Assembly (NCBI GenBank): GCA_947471745.1
Contig: CANJKZ010001109.1
Location: forward strand, 3,768,501 to 3,832,500
DNA length: 64,000 nt
From: Closterium sp. Naga37s-1
Taxonomy: Eukaryota > Streptophyta > Zygnematophyceae > Desmidiales > Closteriaceae
Direction of reading: 5' to 3'
The translations under genes and the position numbers were made by a program. The notes under the pieces are model-generated. The model saw only the letters and a list, made by a program, of their open reading frames with translations. It made no database searches and had not been told where the DNA came from. Within the stretch, counting starts at the first letter, position 1. Each line of letters begins with the position of its first letter. Of this stretch, positions 42,612 through 52,974 are shown in pieces.

Positions 42612-43465
42612 GCAGACCTGCTTAGGCGTGATGTACCTATCTTTGATCTTGACTATGAGGCTATTCTTGCTGCCATGTATGCATTGACTGTTAGTGCTGA
42701 GGGTGACTGCTACTTGTGTGTGCCGCCTGACCCCGGTATAGCCCCAAATATAGCGCCTGTGGCACTAGGTGCTTGTGAGTCTGCTCCCCCTAGTACTGCG
42801 TTCGCACAGGCCTTGCACACCTTCACACTTGACTCTGGTGCTTCCCGCTGTTTCTTTCGCGACAACACCACAGTCACTCCCCTCCATGCACCTGTACCTG
42901 TCTCACTGGCTGACCCCTCTGGGGACCCAGTGCTTGCACGGTCTTCCACTGTGCTTCCGTGTCCGAAGGTCCCGTCTGGTGAGCTGTCTGGTCTCCACCT
43001 CCGCTCGTTCTCTACGAACTTGGTGAGCAACGCCGTCCTTCAGGATCACTGGGTTGACACCTTTACTCCTGGAGGGCAGCGTGTGGCGATCTGCACGTGC
43101 TCCCGGACCGGCCGTCACCTAGCCACGTTCACACGTGCGCCTGGGTCCAGTCTGTACACCCTCACCACTGCGTCACGCTACACCCCTTTGTCTCCCCAGT
43201 TGTACGCGTCTGCTCAGGTAGCTACCCAGTGTGAGTGTCGCCGCCTGTCGCACGACACTCTCCTGTGGCACCACCGCCTTGGTCACCCCTCCCTGCCTCG
43301 CCTTCGCACTCTCGCTTCCTGGTCTCTGGCCTTCCCAGGTCTCAACCTGCCCTCCCTCCCTCGCCTGCGCCGCCCTGCATTCCTTGCGTCGAGGGGCGGC
43401 GCGCCGCTCCTCACTCCTCCTCGTTCCCTCCCACAGAGGCTCCACTGCAGACTCTCTACCTGGAC
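42612..43465 (+). pseudogene. Element D protease and GAG-pre-integrase
   Basis: In frame with gag after the TAG: YALTVSAEGDCYLC, the LDSGASRCFFRD catalytic motif near 42829 and ADPSGDPVLARSSTVLPCPK. The pre-integrase module WHHRLGHPSLPRLR is near 43268; here a short deletion relative to A (around 43300) shifts the frame, and the CxxC half (CIPCVEGR) continues in the other frame. Protease function of this copy may have been the last to decay. Confidence 0.9.
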
Positions 43466-44197
43466 GTGTGGGGCCCAGCCCGCGTCCGTGGACAGGGCCA
43501 CGAGCAGTATTTCCTGCTGGTCGTCGACGACTACACGCGTTACACCATGGTCTTCCCCTTGCAGCGCAAGGGGGAGGTCCCTGATGTTTTGATCCCCTGG
43601 ATCCGCGCTGTTCGTCTCCAGCTCCGCGAGCGGTTCCAGTCGGACTTTCCTGTCTTGCGTCTGCACTCTGACAGAGGTGGTGAGTTCTCCTCCGACCTCT
43701 AGGCAGCCTTCTGTGCAGAGCACGGCATCCGCCAGACGTTCACGCTTCCGGCCTCTCCGCAGCAGAATGGGATTGCTGAGCGCCGCATTGGCTTGGTCAT
43801 GGAGGTCGCTAGTACCTCCATGATCCATGCGGCTGCCCCCCATTTTCTGTGGCTGTTTGCGGTCCGGTATGCCGCGCATCAGCTCAACCTCTGGCCCCGT
43901 GTCTCCTTGCCGGAGACCTCGCCCACACTGCTGTGGACGGGGAAGGTTGGCGATGCGTCGCGTTTCCGGGTCTGGGGTGCTCGTGCCTTTGTCCGCGATA
44001 CCACCGCGGACAAGCTCTCCGCTCGCGCCATTCCTTGCGTCTTCCTTGGCTTTGTCCCTAACGCGCCTGGCTGGCAGTTTTACGACCCCGCCTCGCGCCG
44101 TGTCTTTCCGTCTCAGGACGTCACCTTTGAGGAGTCTGTCCCCTTTTACCGTCTCTTTCCCTACCGCTCTTACTCGCCCCAGGTCCTCCCCAGGTAG
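43466..44197 (+). pseudogene. Element D integrase
   Basis: LYLDVWGPARVRGQGHEQYF (first Asp), LRLHSDRGGEFSSDL (second Asp) and PQQNGIAERRIG (Glu) give a complete DDE set. A TAG at 43700 interrupts it just after SSDL. The C-terminal part GARAFVRDTTADKLSARAIP and GWQFYDPASRRVFPSQDVTF runs to a TAG at 44195. Confidence 0.92.
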
Positions 44198-45456
44198 ACC
44201 CCCTCCCCGCGCCAGGTCCTGCTCCTTCAGGTGTTTCTCAGGTAGACCCTCCCGTGCCTGCGCCTGTTGAGGTCACTGGTGACTCAGGTCCTCCTGGGGG
44301 TGGTGCTGTCTTTGGGGGTGCTGGTCCTGGGGGTGCTGAGCCTGGGGGTGCCGAGCTTGGGGGTGCTGAGCCTGGGGGTGCGGATCCTGCGCGTGAGGAC
44401 CCAGGAGGTGCTGAGCCGGGGGGTGCGGAGTCTGGGGGCGCTGCGCCTGAGCGTGAGGAGCCTGGAGGTGCTGAGCCTGCGCGTGAGGAGCGTGGAGGTC
44501 CTAAGCCTGGGGGTGCTGTGTCTGGAGGTGCTGAGCCCGAGCGTGAGGAGCCTGGGGGTACTGGGTCTGGGGGTGTGACGCGTGAGGGTTCTGAGTCTGC
44601 TGCTGCGCGGTCTCCTTGGAGTAGCCGCCTTCGTCCACATGTGCCTCTCACCTCACAGCAGCTGCACGACTGGTACGGCCGCCGTCAGGGTCGCGCTTCT
44701 GGAGCTCGGGGCTCTGCCGCTGGAGGTACTTCTGCTGACGTCACTGTAGTTGGGAGTGGTGCTGGTCCCGGAGGTGCTCGTACTGGAGGTACTGGAGCTG
44801 CTGGGGCTGGAGGTGCTGCTGAGCCTGAGGATGCTACTGCTGGAGACCCTGGGCCTGGGGGTGCTGCTGCTGGAGACACTTAGGCTGGAGACCCTGGGAC
44901 TGGAGGTGCCGGTTTTGGGGGTGCTGCTGCTGGTGGAGCCGGTCCTGGAGGAGCTGGCGCTGAGGGTTCTGGAGGTGCTGGAGGTGCTGGAGCTGCTGGG
45001 GGTACTGGAGCTGCTGGTGCTGGTGGCACTGCACAGCCGCGCCTGTTCTTCGCTCCACCGTCTCCGTCGTCTCAGCCACCGCCTGACTCTGTGCTTCGCC
45101 AGGTTCTTAGTCTCCCTTCGTCTACTGGTCTTCCGTTACAGCCTGGTTCACCGCTGCCTGCTCCTTCTCCTTACGCTGAGTAGACATGGGGTCTTACTGA
45201 GCGTCGTGAGCCTGCGTCGCGTCCTGTCTCGCCTGTCCATTGTGGTCGTTCCGGTCGTCGTGTTCCTCGTCCGCGTCAGCCGGCTGTCCCCGGCACCAAC
45301 CTCGTAGTCCGTCGCCCTTCCTCTCCTCCGCAGCGTGTTCCTCTGCCGTCTCCTCCTGCGACTTCTCTGCCTGTCGTTGCGGACCCTGAGTCTGTCCGGT
45401 TTCGTGCTGAGCACCCTATTGTCACGCGTCTGCTAGCCACTATTGTCACTGACCCG
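44198..45456 (+). pseudogene. Element D Gly/Pro/Glu-rich linker
   Basis: From about 44254 an open stretch encodes GAEPGGAELGG-type and REEPGGAEPA units, then LTSQQLHDWYGRRQGR and a GTGAAGAGG array to about 45040. A TAG at 44881 and shifts follow. The QQLHDWY segment echoes the QQLLDWY of the gag tail, as in element A. No known fold. Confidence 0.6.
44300..45040 (+). repeat. Short-period array in element D linker
   Basis: Units GGGGGTGCTGAGCCTG and GGAGGTGCTGGAGCTGCTGG repeat with triplet register. Same position as the arrays of A, B, C and H. Confidence 0.8.
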
Positions 45457-46936
45457 TTGTTTGAGTCTGCTGCTGCGTCTGCCTTAGTCGCTGAGCTGGT
45501 TGACTTTGCTGCTGCTTGTCGTCTAGACTACGCTACTAGTCTTGTTGCTGTGTCCGAGTCTGTCTGTCCTCCGTCCGTCGGGGGTGAGTGTGCTCTTGGC
45601 ACGGACGTCCTTGAGGACAGACAGGAGGACCTTGAGTGTCTTGCAGCCGCTGCGCCTCATCTTGTGGCCATGCTGCTTGCCCCTGAGGGAGATCCGGATG
45701 CACCAGACATCCCGAACCCGTGCTCTTACGCCGAGGCGATCGCGGGTGAGTACTCCTCTCAGTGACAGACAGCCATGGACGCAGAGATGGCGTCCTGGAA
45801 GTCCACAGGCACCTACGTCGACGAGGTTCCCCCTCCTGGGGCGAACATCGTCGACGGCATGTGGATTTTCAGGGTGAAGCGGCCGCCAGGTTCTCCGCCT
45901 GTCTTCAAGGCTCGTTACGTTGCTCAAGGCTTCAGTCAGCGGGAGGGAGTTGACTTCTTCCAGACTTTCTCCCCCACCCCGAAGATGACCACTCTTCGGG
46001 TGCTGCTGCGCGTTGCCGCTCAGCGTGACTACGAGCTTCACTCGCTTGACTTCAGCACAGCTTTCTTACAGAGCAGCCTACACGAGATCTGGCTGCGCCG
46101 CCCACCTGGCTTCACTGGGTCGTTTCTTGCAGGTACCCAGTGGAGCCTCCGGCGGCCGGTCTACGGTCTCCGCCAGGCGCCACGTGAGTGGCACGACACA
46201 CTGAGGACAACACTTGCGGCTCTTGGGCTTGCTCCTTCGACTGCTGACCTGTCGCTGTTTCTACGCACCGACACATCGCTGCCGCCGTTCTACATCTTCG
46301 TGTACGTCAACGACCTGGTCTTTGCCACTGCTGACACTGAGGCTCTTGCCCTAGTGAAGTCGGAGCTGCAGAAGAGACACACGTGCACACACCTGGGTGA
46401 GCTGCGCCTTGGCTTGCAGATCACCCGGGACAGAGCACGCCGCACCATCACACTGACTCAGTCACACATGGTGCAACAGGTCCTTCAGCGCTTCGGCTTC
46501 ACCTTGTCCTCGCCACAGGCCACTCCTCTGGCTACAGGTCACTCGCTCTCAGCTCCACCTTCGGACGAGTCCGTAGAGCCGAGTGGTCCTTACCCAGAGC
46601 TAGTTGGCTGCCTCATGTACCTGATGACCTGCACTCGTCCTGACCTCGCGTACCCTCTTGGCCTTCTGGCTCGCTACGTGGCTCCTGGTCGGCACCGAAA
46701 GGTGCACATGGATGCTGCTAAGAGGGTACTGCGCTACTTGTGCAGTACATCGGGCATGGGGCTCGTGCTTGGAGGACGGGGCGACGTTGTCCTCACTGGT
46801 CACTCGGACATCACAGGGTTATACCTTCAGCCTTGGCTCTGGTTCAGTTTCTTGGCGGTCTACGCGCTCGTCTTCTGTTCTCGGCTCCAGTTGTGAGGCT
46901 GAGATCTACGCCACAACCATGGCTGCACAGGAGTTA
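45457..46936 (+). pseudogene. Element D reverse transcriptase and start of RNase H
   Basis: SYAEAIAGEYSSQ then a TGA at 45763 in place of Trp, and from 45775 an open frame with MWIFRVKRPPGSPPVFKARY, QGFSQREGVDFFQTFSPTPK and LDFSTAFLQSSL. The palm motif reads FVYVNDLVF near 46300: the first catalytic Asp of YVDD is Asn. The RNase H start (GHSD) is followed by a deletion relative to A and the frame shifts before GYTFSLGSGSVSW. CEAEIYATTMAAQEL is cut by the mariner element at 46937. Confidence 0.92.
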
Positions 46937-48534
46937 CACTGAACGAAATAATTGTCCATATGTTCATGTTTCAAGACATGAACGGGCATTAGTGGCCATG
47001 GTGATTAAGCCTTAATAACTGGACCACATGAGGTTAAAGCCTGAAGGGTTGTACATCTAAACACGCTGCATGTTGGCCATAAACTCGGTTAAACAAGCAG
47101 CGAATATAGAAAAAGGCAAATACTAGCATAAGGACAGTTTTTTACAATTAGAGTCACACATGCAAAGCAAGCAGAATCTAGTACTTGGTCCAGCGACCCT
47201 TGGCCTTGAGCACAGCCCGCACACGCCTAGGCATGCTGTCGATCAGCTTACTGCACCAAGCCGCTGGGATTTTCTCCCATTCCACTTGTACTCTGTCCTA
47301 TAGCTCGAGAATGCCTGCAGGGGGGGTGGGGGTAAGCAAGCAGCTGCTTCTTCAAGTAAACCCACAGATGTTCTATGGGGTTGAGGTCCGGACTAGATGC
47401 TGGCCATGGGAGCACAGAGTACGGCTGCTCGGCAAGGTAAGTTTTGACCATCTTGCATGTATGCTTCGGGTCATTGTCATGCTGGAACACAACGGTCTCG
47501 GGATCAAACTCGTAATGCTCAATAGTCTGCTGCAGCTCATCCTGCAGGATTGAACGGTACAACTCGCCGTTCATTCTTCCCTCTATCTTGCACATGAAAC
47601 CCGCGCCGTTGTATGTCATGCACCCCCAAATCATGATGGAGCCACCGCCATGTTTGACGGTCTATTTCACATGGTGCGGCTCCATGTGACAGTCCTCCCT
47701 AATCCAGGCCCAACTACGGCCGTCGCTACTAAACCGGCATATCTTCGTTTCGTCGCTCCACACCACACGTTTCCAGTCGTCGATCGTCCAGTGCTGATGG
47801 TCCTTGGCCCACTGTCTGCGGTCCTTGACATTTTTCGCCGATAATCTAGGCTTCGACGGCTTTTCTACCGCCCTAGCTCTGTGCCGCTTGAGAGTGTTTC
47901 GCACGGTGGCGCCCGTGACACTGATGCCGTGCGATGAGGAGATCATTCCCGCTGCCGCCTCGGCGGATTTCGATTCACCAGACACTATCGACCTTATAAC
48001 TATCCTCGCGATTTGCTCTGGTAACTTGCGCGGCCGACCAAGTTTCGCCGGGGACGGCACTAGCTCGTCGAACGTTTTCGGACCGAGGTGGCGGAGGAGC
48101 TCGTCATGAACTGCAGACTTTGAAACTCCCAACTCCTGCGCGATTTGGCGGTAACTACGCCCCTCCGCAATTCGCTGCATGATCCGCTTCTGTTTCTCCT
48201 CGCTAAGGCGCTTCATGCTGCGGGGGTGTTAGCGCTACTCGTAAATCGTAGTATCCGCCCGTAATCTCCTGTGTACCTAATTAGTAGATCTAACAGCGCA
48301 CCAAATAAGGAGCGGGACATTTCGGAAAGATTTGTCCGTGTGGGGTGTCGAGAGGGAAGAGCTGACTCGTTAGAGCAAGAGGTTTTGTGGGGGCTATAGG
48401 TAGCCTACACAAACTCGTAACAGTCAACCCTAAACCGTGTATGCAATATGCTTATTACAAAACTTGTTAAGGCCCCAATTGGGTGGAAGTTATCATACAT
48501 TTCGAATGCATAAGGACAATATTTTCGTTCAGCG
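46937..48534 (-). mobile_element. Tc1/mariner DNA transposon inserted in RNase H of D
   Basis: A 1598-bp element with terminal inverted repeats of about 21 bp (CACTGAACGAAATAATTGTCC left; the reverse complement at the right differs at about three positions), flanked by TA dinucleotides (46935-46936 and 48535-48536). The transposase gene runs on the minus strand. The RNase H reading of D resumes immediately after the right TA (LAxLPADRL in one frame, LWLTYRLIDLGE in the correct frame), which fixes both ends. Confidence 0.95.
47178..48216 (-). pseudogene. Tc1/mariner transposase, broken
   Basis: Starts MKRLSEEKQKRIMQRIAEG. The N-terminal helix-turn-helix pair (SYRQIAQELGVSKSAVHDEL; GISVTGATVRNTLKRHR) binds the terminal repeats in this family. 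The catalytic triad is visible: VVWSDET (first Asp), QHDNDPKHT (second Asp), SPDLNPIEHLW (Glu, about 34 residues later, DD34E type). A TAG near 47660 splits the reading frame after EPHHVK, in frame with KHGGGSIMIWG. A shift in a C run near 47320 and another TAG break the C-terminus. It should be about 345 residues; inactive as it stands. Confidence 0.93.
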
Positions 48535-48837
48535 TACTCTGGCTCACCTACCGGCTGATCGACTTGGGAGAGAGGCCTCGTTCTCCTCAAGTTCTGTACG
48601 TCGACAACAAGGCAGCCATTGCCTTGTGTCAGGAGCACAAACTGGAGCACAGAACGAAGCACATCGCTCTGCGTTACTTTCTGGCTTGAGAGTTGCAGCA
48701 GTGGGGTCAGCTTCGTCTTGCTCACGTGGCCACTCAGGCCAACACTGCTGATATATTCACCAAGGCACTTCAGTCTGGTGATCATCAGCGCTTTTGTACT
48801 TTGTTGGGCCTTGTGCCTACGTTTCCACACTTGCTGT
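48535..48837 (+). pseudogene. Element D RNase H, second part
   Basis: LWLTYRLIDLGERPRSPQVL, YVDNKAAIALCQEHKLEHRT (catalytic Asp) and ANTADIFTKALQSGDHQRF complete RNase H. A TGA near 48687 replaces the Arg or other codon before ELQQWGQL. Coding ends near 48835. Confidence 0.9.
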
Positions 48838-48857
48838 AGACTCTGCTTGTACTGTGA

Positions 48858-48859
<2 letters not shown>

Positions 48860-48920
<61 letters not shown>
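48860..48920. repeat. (AT)n microsatellite in the 3' untranslated region of D
   Basis: About 30 uninterrupted TA units between the RNase H end and the polypurine tract. Element A has only CTATATGCTTATA at the matching place, so the array expanded in D. Confidence 0.95.
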
Positions 48921-48923
<3 letters not shown>

Positions 48924-49108
48924 TGCATGCTTGCTCTTGCTAGGTAGAGATCACTGTACTGTACTTGTTGCATTTATGCCTCTACATGTGAACTGGTCTT
49001 GTGGCCTTTTTGTTTGTGCTCAGTGTGTGCGGTGACGTTGTGATCCACCCTGAGCTTGCTTTGCTTTTCTTGACTGGTCTTGTGACCTCTTGCTCTCCCC
49101 CAATTTGC

Positions 49109-49119
49109 CTATGGGGGTG
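49109..49119 (+). promoter_or_regulatory. Polypurine tract of D
   Basis: CTATGGGGGTG immediately before the 3' LTR. Confidence 0.85.
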
Positions 49120-49253
49120 TGTCAAACATATGCATATGTTGTATTTGTGGGTAGGCTGTAGTGGGGTAGATAATGTGGGGTATAACCCCTTAGGGTTTTC
49201 TCATTGTACCAATCCTCTCAATAGTCAAACTCATTCTTGCCTAGTCTCTAAGA
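49120..49253 (+). repeat. 3' LTR of D
   Basis: 134 bp, same length as 40551-40684 and differing at about four positions. Confidence 0.92.
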
Positions 49254-49258
49254 ATAAT

Positions 49259-50900
49259 CACCAGACCCAAGGGCCTTAGTGAAGACATCAGCAGTGTTGG
49301 CCCGAGAGGCCACGTAAGCAAGTCACAGCTGACCACGCTGCTGCAGCTGACGTGCAAGGAAGTAGCGAAGAGCAATGTGCTTCGTTCTGTGCTCCAGTCT
49401 CTGCTCGCGACACAAGGCAAGCATTGCCTTGTTGTCGACGTACAGAACTGGAGGAGAACGAGGGTGTTCCCTTAAGTCGGTCAGCAGGTAGGTCAGCCAA
49501 CGTAGCTCCTGTGCAGCCATGGCCCCAGCGTAGATCTCAGCCTCGCAGCTGGAGCTAAGCACAGAAGAAGAATGAGTGGACCTCCACGAGACAGAACCTG
49601 AGCCAAGACTGAAGGTGTAACCCTGTGAAGAACGCTGAGTTGCCTGGTCGTCTGCTCAAGAAGCGTCGGAGTGTCCTGTGCGGACCACTGGACCCCGTCC
49701 TCCAAGCACGAGCCCCATGCCCGATGTACTGCACAAGTAACGCAGTACCCTCTTCGCAGCATCAAAGTGCAACTTTCGGTGTCTTCCAGGTGCCACGTAG
49801 CGAGCCAGGAGGTTGTGAGGGTATGCGAGGTCAGGTCGTGTGCACGTCATCAGATACATGAGGCAACCCACAAGATCTGGGTACGGACCAATCGGCTCTA
49901 CGGACTCGTCTGAAGGTGGAGCTGAGAGCGAGAGGCCGGTAGACAGAGGAGTGGGCTGTGGCGAGGAGTACTGGAAGCGGAAGTGCTGGAGGACCTGGTG
50001 CACCATGTGTGACTGAGTCAAGGTGATGGTGCGCCGTGCTCTGTCCCGGGTGATCTACAAGCCAAGATAGCTTCGCAGTTCACCAAGTCAGTGCAGGTGT
50101 GTCTCTCCTGCAGCTCTGCCTTCACGAGGGCCAGCGCCTCAATGTCAGCAGTAGCAAAGACCAAGTCGTCAACGTACATGAGGATGTAGAACGGCGGCAG
50201 AGAAGTGTCGTTGCGTAGAAACAGCGACGGGTCAGCAGTCGAAGGAGCAAACCCAAGAGCCGCAAGTGTCATCCTCAGTGTGTCGTGCCACTCGCGGGGC
50301 GCCTGCCGCAGGCCGTACACTGGTCGCCGTAGGCTCCACTAGGTACCCTTAGGAAACGACCCAGTAAAGCCCTGTGGATGGCGCAACCAGATGGCCTCGT
50401 GAAGGCTACCATGCAAGAAAGCTGTAAAGAAGTCGAGGGAGTGCAGCTCGTAGTCACGCTGAGCTGCAACGTGTAGCAACACCCGAAGAGTGGTCATCTT
50501 CGAGGTGGGGGAGAAGGTCTGAAAGAAGTTGACCCCCTCATGCTGACTGAAGCCTCGAGCAACGTAACGTGCCTTGAAGGCAGGCGAAGAACCCGGCGGC
50601 CGCTTCACCTTGAAAATCCACATGCCACTGACGATGTTCGCCCCAGGTGGGGGAACCTCGTCGACGTAGTGCCTGTGGATTTCCAGGAAGCCATCTCTGC
50701 GTCCATGGCTATCTGCCACTGAGAGGAGTACTCACCCGAAATCGCCTCTCTGTAAGAGCGCGGGGTGGGGATGTCAAGTGCATCCGGGTCTCCCTCAGAG
50801 GCAAGTAGCATGGTCGCGAGATGAGGTGCAGTGGCCGCAAGGCACTCCAGCTCCTCCTGTCTGTCCTCAAGAACGTCACAGCCAAGGGCAACCTCACCCC
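49259..50900 (-). pseudogene. Element C RNase H and reverse transcriptase
   Basis: Reading leftward on the minus strand from 50900: LASEGDPDALDIPTPRSY, YVDEVPPPGANIVSGMWIFK, VKRPPGSSPAFKARYVARGFSQ, MYVDDLVFATAD (YVDD intact near 50180), TQSHMVHQVLQHFRF, GCLMYLMTCTRPDLAYPHNL. RNase H follows: SSCEAEIYAGAMAAQELRWL, YVDNKAMLALCREQRLEHRT, the end lying at the D insertion site. Frames change near 50060, 50340, 50650 and 49600. Confidence 0.9.
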
Positions 50901-51830
50901 GACGGACGGAGGACAGGTAGGGTCAGGGCCAAATACGAGACTCGCAAGGTAGTCTAGGCGGCGCGCAGCAGCAAAGCCAACTAGCTCAGCGACTGGGAAC
51001 TCCGTCGGAGCTGGCGGAAGACCGAGAAGGTGGCGAAGCGCACCAACAGGTCCAGCACCTCCAGCACTAGCAGCTCCAGCACTACCTTCCGCACTAGCAG
51101 CTCCAGCACCTCCAGCACCTCCAGCACCAGCAGCTCCAGTACACCTCCAGCACCAGTAGCACCTCCAGCACTAGCAGCTCTAGCACCTCCAGCACCAGCA
51201 GAACCTCCAGCACCTCCAGCCCCAGCAGCACCTCCAGCACCTCCAGCACCTCCAGCACCAGCACCTCCAGCACCTCCAGCACCAGTAACACCTCCAGCAC
51301 TAGCAGCTCCAATGCCTCCAGCGCCACCAGCACCTCCAGTAGTACCTCTAGCACCTCCAGTACGAGCACCTCCAGGACTAGTAGCTCCGGCACCAGCAGC
51401 ACCTGTAGCACCTCCAGTACCTCCAGCACTAGCAGCTCCAGTACCTCCAGCAGGGTCACCCACAGCTCCATCGCCACTAGGACGCCCCAGAGTCAGCACC
51501 CCCAGTCGCGGCACCCTCAGAACCAGCACCCCCAGTCGCAGCACCCCCAGGCTCAGCACCAGCAGTCTCAGCTCCAGAGTCCACAGCAGCAGGCTGCGGA
51601 GGCGGTGGAGACGGCCGAGGCGGAAAACCAGGGGGGGTATCCAAGCGTGGAGAGCGGCGAGTGGCCGCCGTGTCGTCAACGTCGGGGTCACCCTCCTTAG
51701 CTGGGCCAGAGGAGTCAAAAGAGATCTCCAAAGGCTCAACCAAGGGGGGTGGGTCTACCTGAGACACACCTGAGGGAGCAGGACCCTGAGGGGGGAGGGG
51801 GTCTACCGCGGGGGGGGACTGGTACCAGGA
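50901..51830 (-). pseudogene. Element C low-complexity linker
   Basis: Minus-strand Pro-rich part (VDPLPPQGPAPSGVSQVDPP near 51780, PRLDTPPGFPPRPSPPPPQP near 51640) followed by a Gly/Ala array at about 51050-51470 (GGAGGAGAGGAGG). Open frames of over 200 codons on both strands are produced by the triplet-biased array. Confidence 0.65.
51050..51470. repeat. CCTCCAGCA-type array in element C linker
   Basis: CAGCACCTCCAGCACCTCC units, the inverse of the arrays in A and D. Confidence 0.8.
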
Positions 51831-52850
51831 ATTGAGGCGCGAGGGGGACCGGGTGGGACGCGTGCGGGTGAAGTCTGTAGTAACAGGCAGACTCGTCAAA
51901 AGTGACGTCCTGGGGGGAGAAGACTCGACGCGAGCGCGGGTGGTAGAACTGCCACGACGGGGCGTCGGTGGGGAAGCCGAGGAAGACACAGCGGAGAGTG
52001 AGAGGGGAGAGCTTGCTCGCGGTGGTATCGCGAACAAGGGAGAGCGCGCCCCAGACCCGAAACACCGACGCATCGCCAACCTCTCTCATCCAACGGAGTG
52101 TGGGCGAGGTCTCTGGCAAGGAGACACGGGGCCAGTAGTTGAGCAGATGCGCAGCGTATCGGACCACAAACGGCCACAGAAATTGGGGAGAAGCCGCATG
52201 GATCATGGAGGCACGAGCAACCTCCATGATCAAGCCAATGCGACACTCAGCAATCCCATTTTGCTGAAGAGAGGCCAGAAGCATGAACGACTAGCGGATG
52301 CCCTCGTCTCGACAGAACTTTGCAAGGTGGCTAGAAGAGAACTCACCGCCCCTGTCCGAGTGCAGACGCAGGACTGGCAAGTCCCGCCGAAAACGCTCGC
52401 GCAGCTGGCGACGAGTAGCACGGATCCAGGGGATCAAAACACCGCTGACGTCCGCCTTGCGTCACAAGGGGAAGACAATGGTGTAGCGTGTGTAGTCGTC
52501 AACTACCAGCAGGAAGTAGCGCTCCTGCTCCGTGCCACTGATGGGAGCTGGGCCCCACACGTCCATGTGGAGAGTCTGCAGAGGAGCAGTGGTCGGAGGA
52601 AACTCGGAGGAGTGAGGAGCGGCGCGCTGCCGCCCCTCGACGCAGGGAAGGCACGAAGGTGCAGGCGAGCGCAGGAGAAAGGGAAGGGACCTGGGAAGCC
52701 CAGAGACAAGGAGACGGGAGTGCATGCTGCGGAGACGTGGCAGGGAGGGGTGACCGAGGCGGTGGTGCCAAAGCAGAGTCTGGTGGGAAAGTACCCGACA
52801 CGAGCAAGACGCTGCAAGCTAACCAGACGCACACACGTTACCTGACCCAG
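51831..52850 (-). pseudogene. Element C integrase and pre-integrase
   Basis: Minus strand: HRLGHPSLPRL-type pre-integrase near 52740 with CLPCVEGRQR near 52640, LHMDVWGPAPISGTEQERYF near 52560 (first Asp), CVCTRTGAV/LHSDRGGEFSS region near 52350 (second Asp), LQQNGIAECRIGLIMEVARA near 52250 (Glu kept; Arg to Cys beside it), and WQFYHPRSRRVFSPQDVTFD near 51930. Frames shift near 52300 and 52480. Confidence 0.88.
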
Positions 52851-52974
52851 CCACCTGTGCAGACGCAGTGGTCAGTGTGTACAGACTAGACCCAGGCCGT
52901 CGAACGTAGCAAGGTTTCGGCTAGCCAGGGAGCACGTACAGATCACCACATGCTGCCCTCATGGAGTAAAGGTG

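Larger units (their letters stand above)
40551..49253 (+). mobile_element. Ty1/copia retrotransposon D, nearly full-length, with a mariner insertion
   Basis: 134-bp LTRs (40551-40684, 49120-49253) and a perfect target duplication ATAAT (40546-40550, 49254-49258). Primer site, GC-rich leader, complete gag, protease, integrase, linker, reverse transcriptase and RNase H follow in order. The LTRs differ at about four positions by eye. D is interrupted by a Tc1/mariner element in RNase H (46937-48534). Stops at 42609, 43700, 44195 and 45763, a frameshift near 43300 and YVND in place of YVDD show it is inactive. It is the best reference for the group's layout. Confidence 0.95.
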
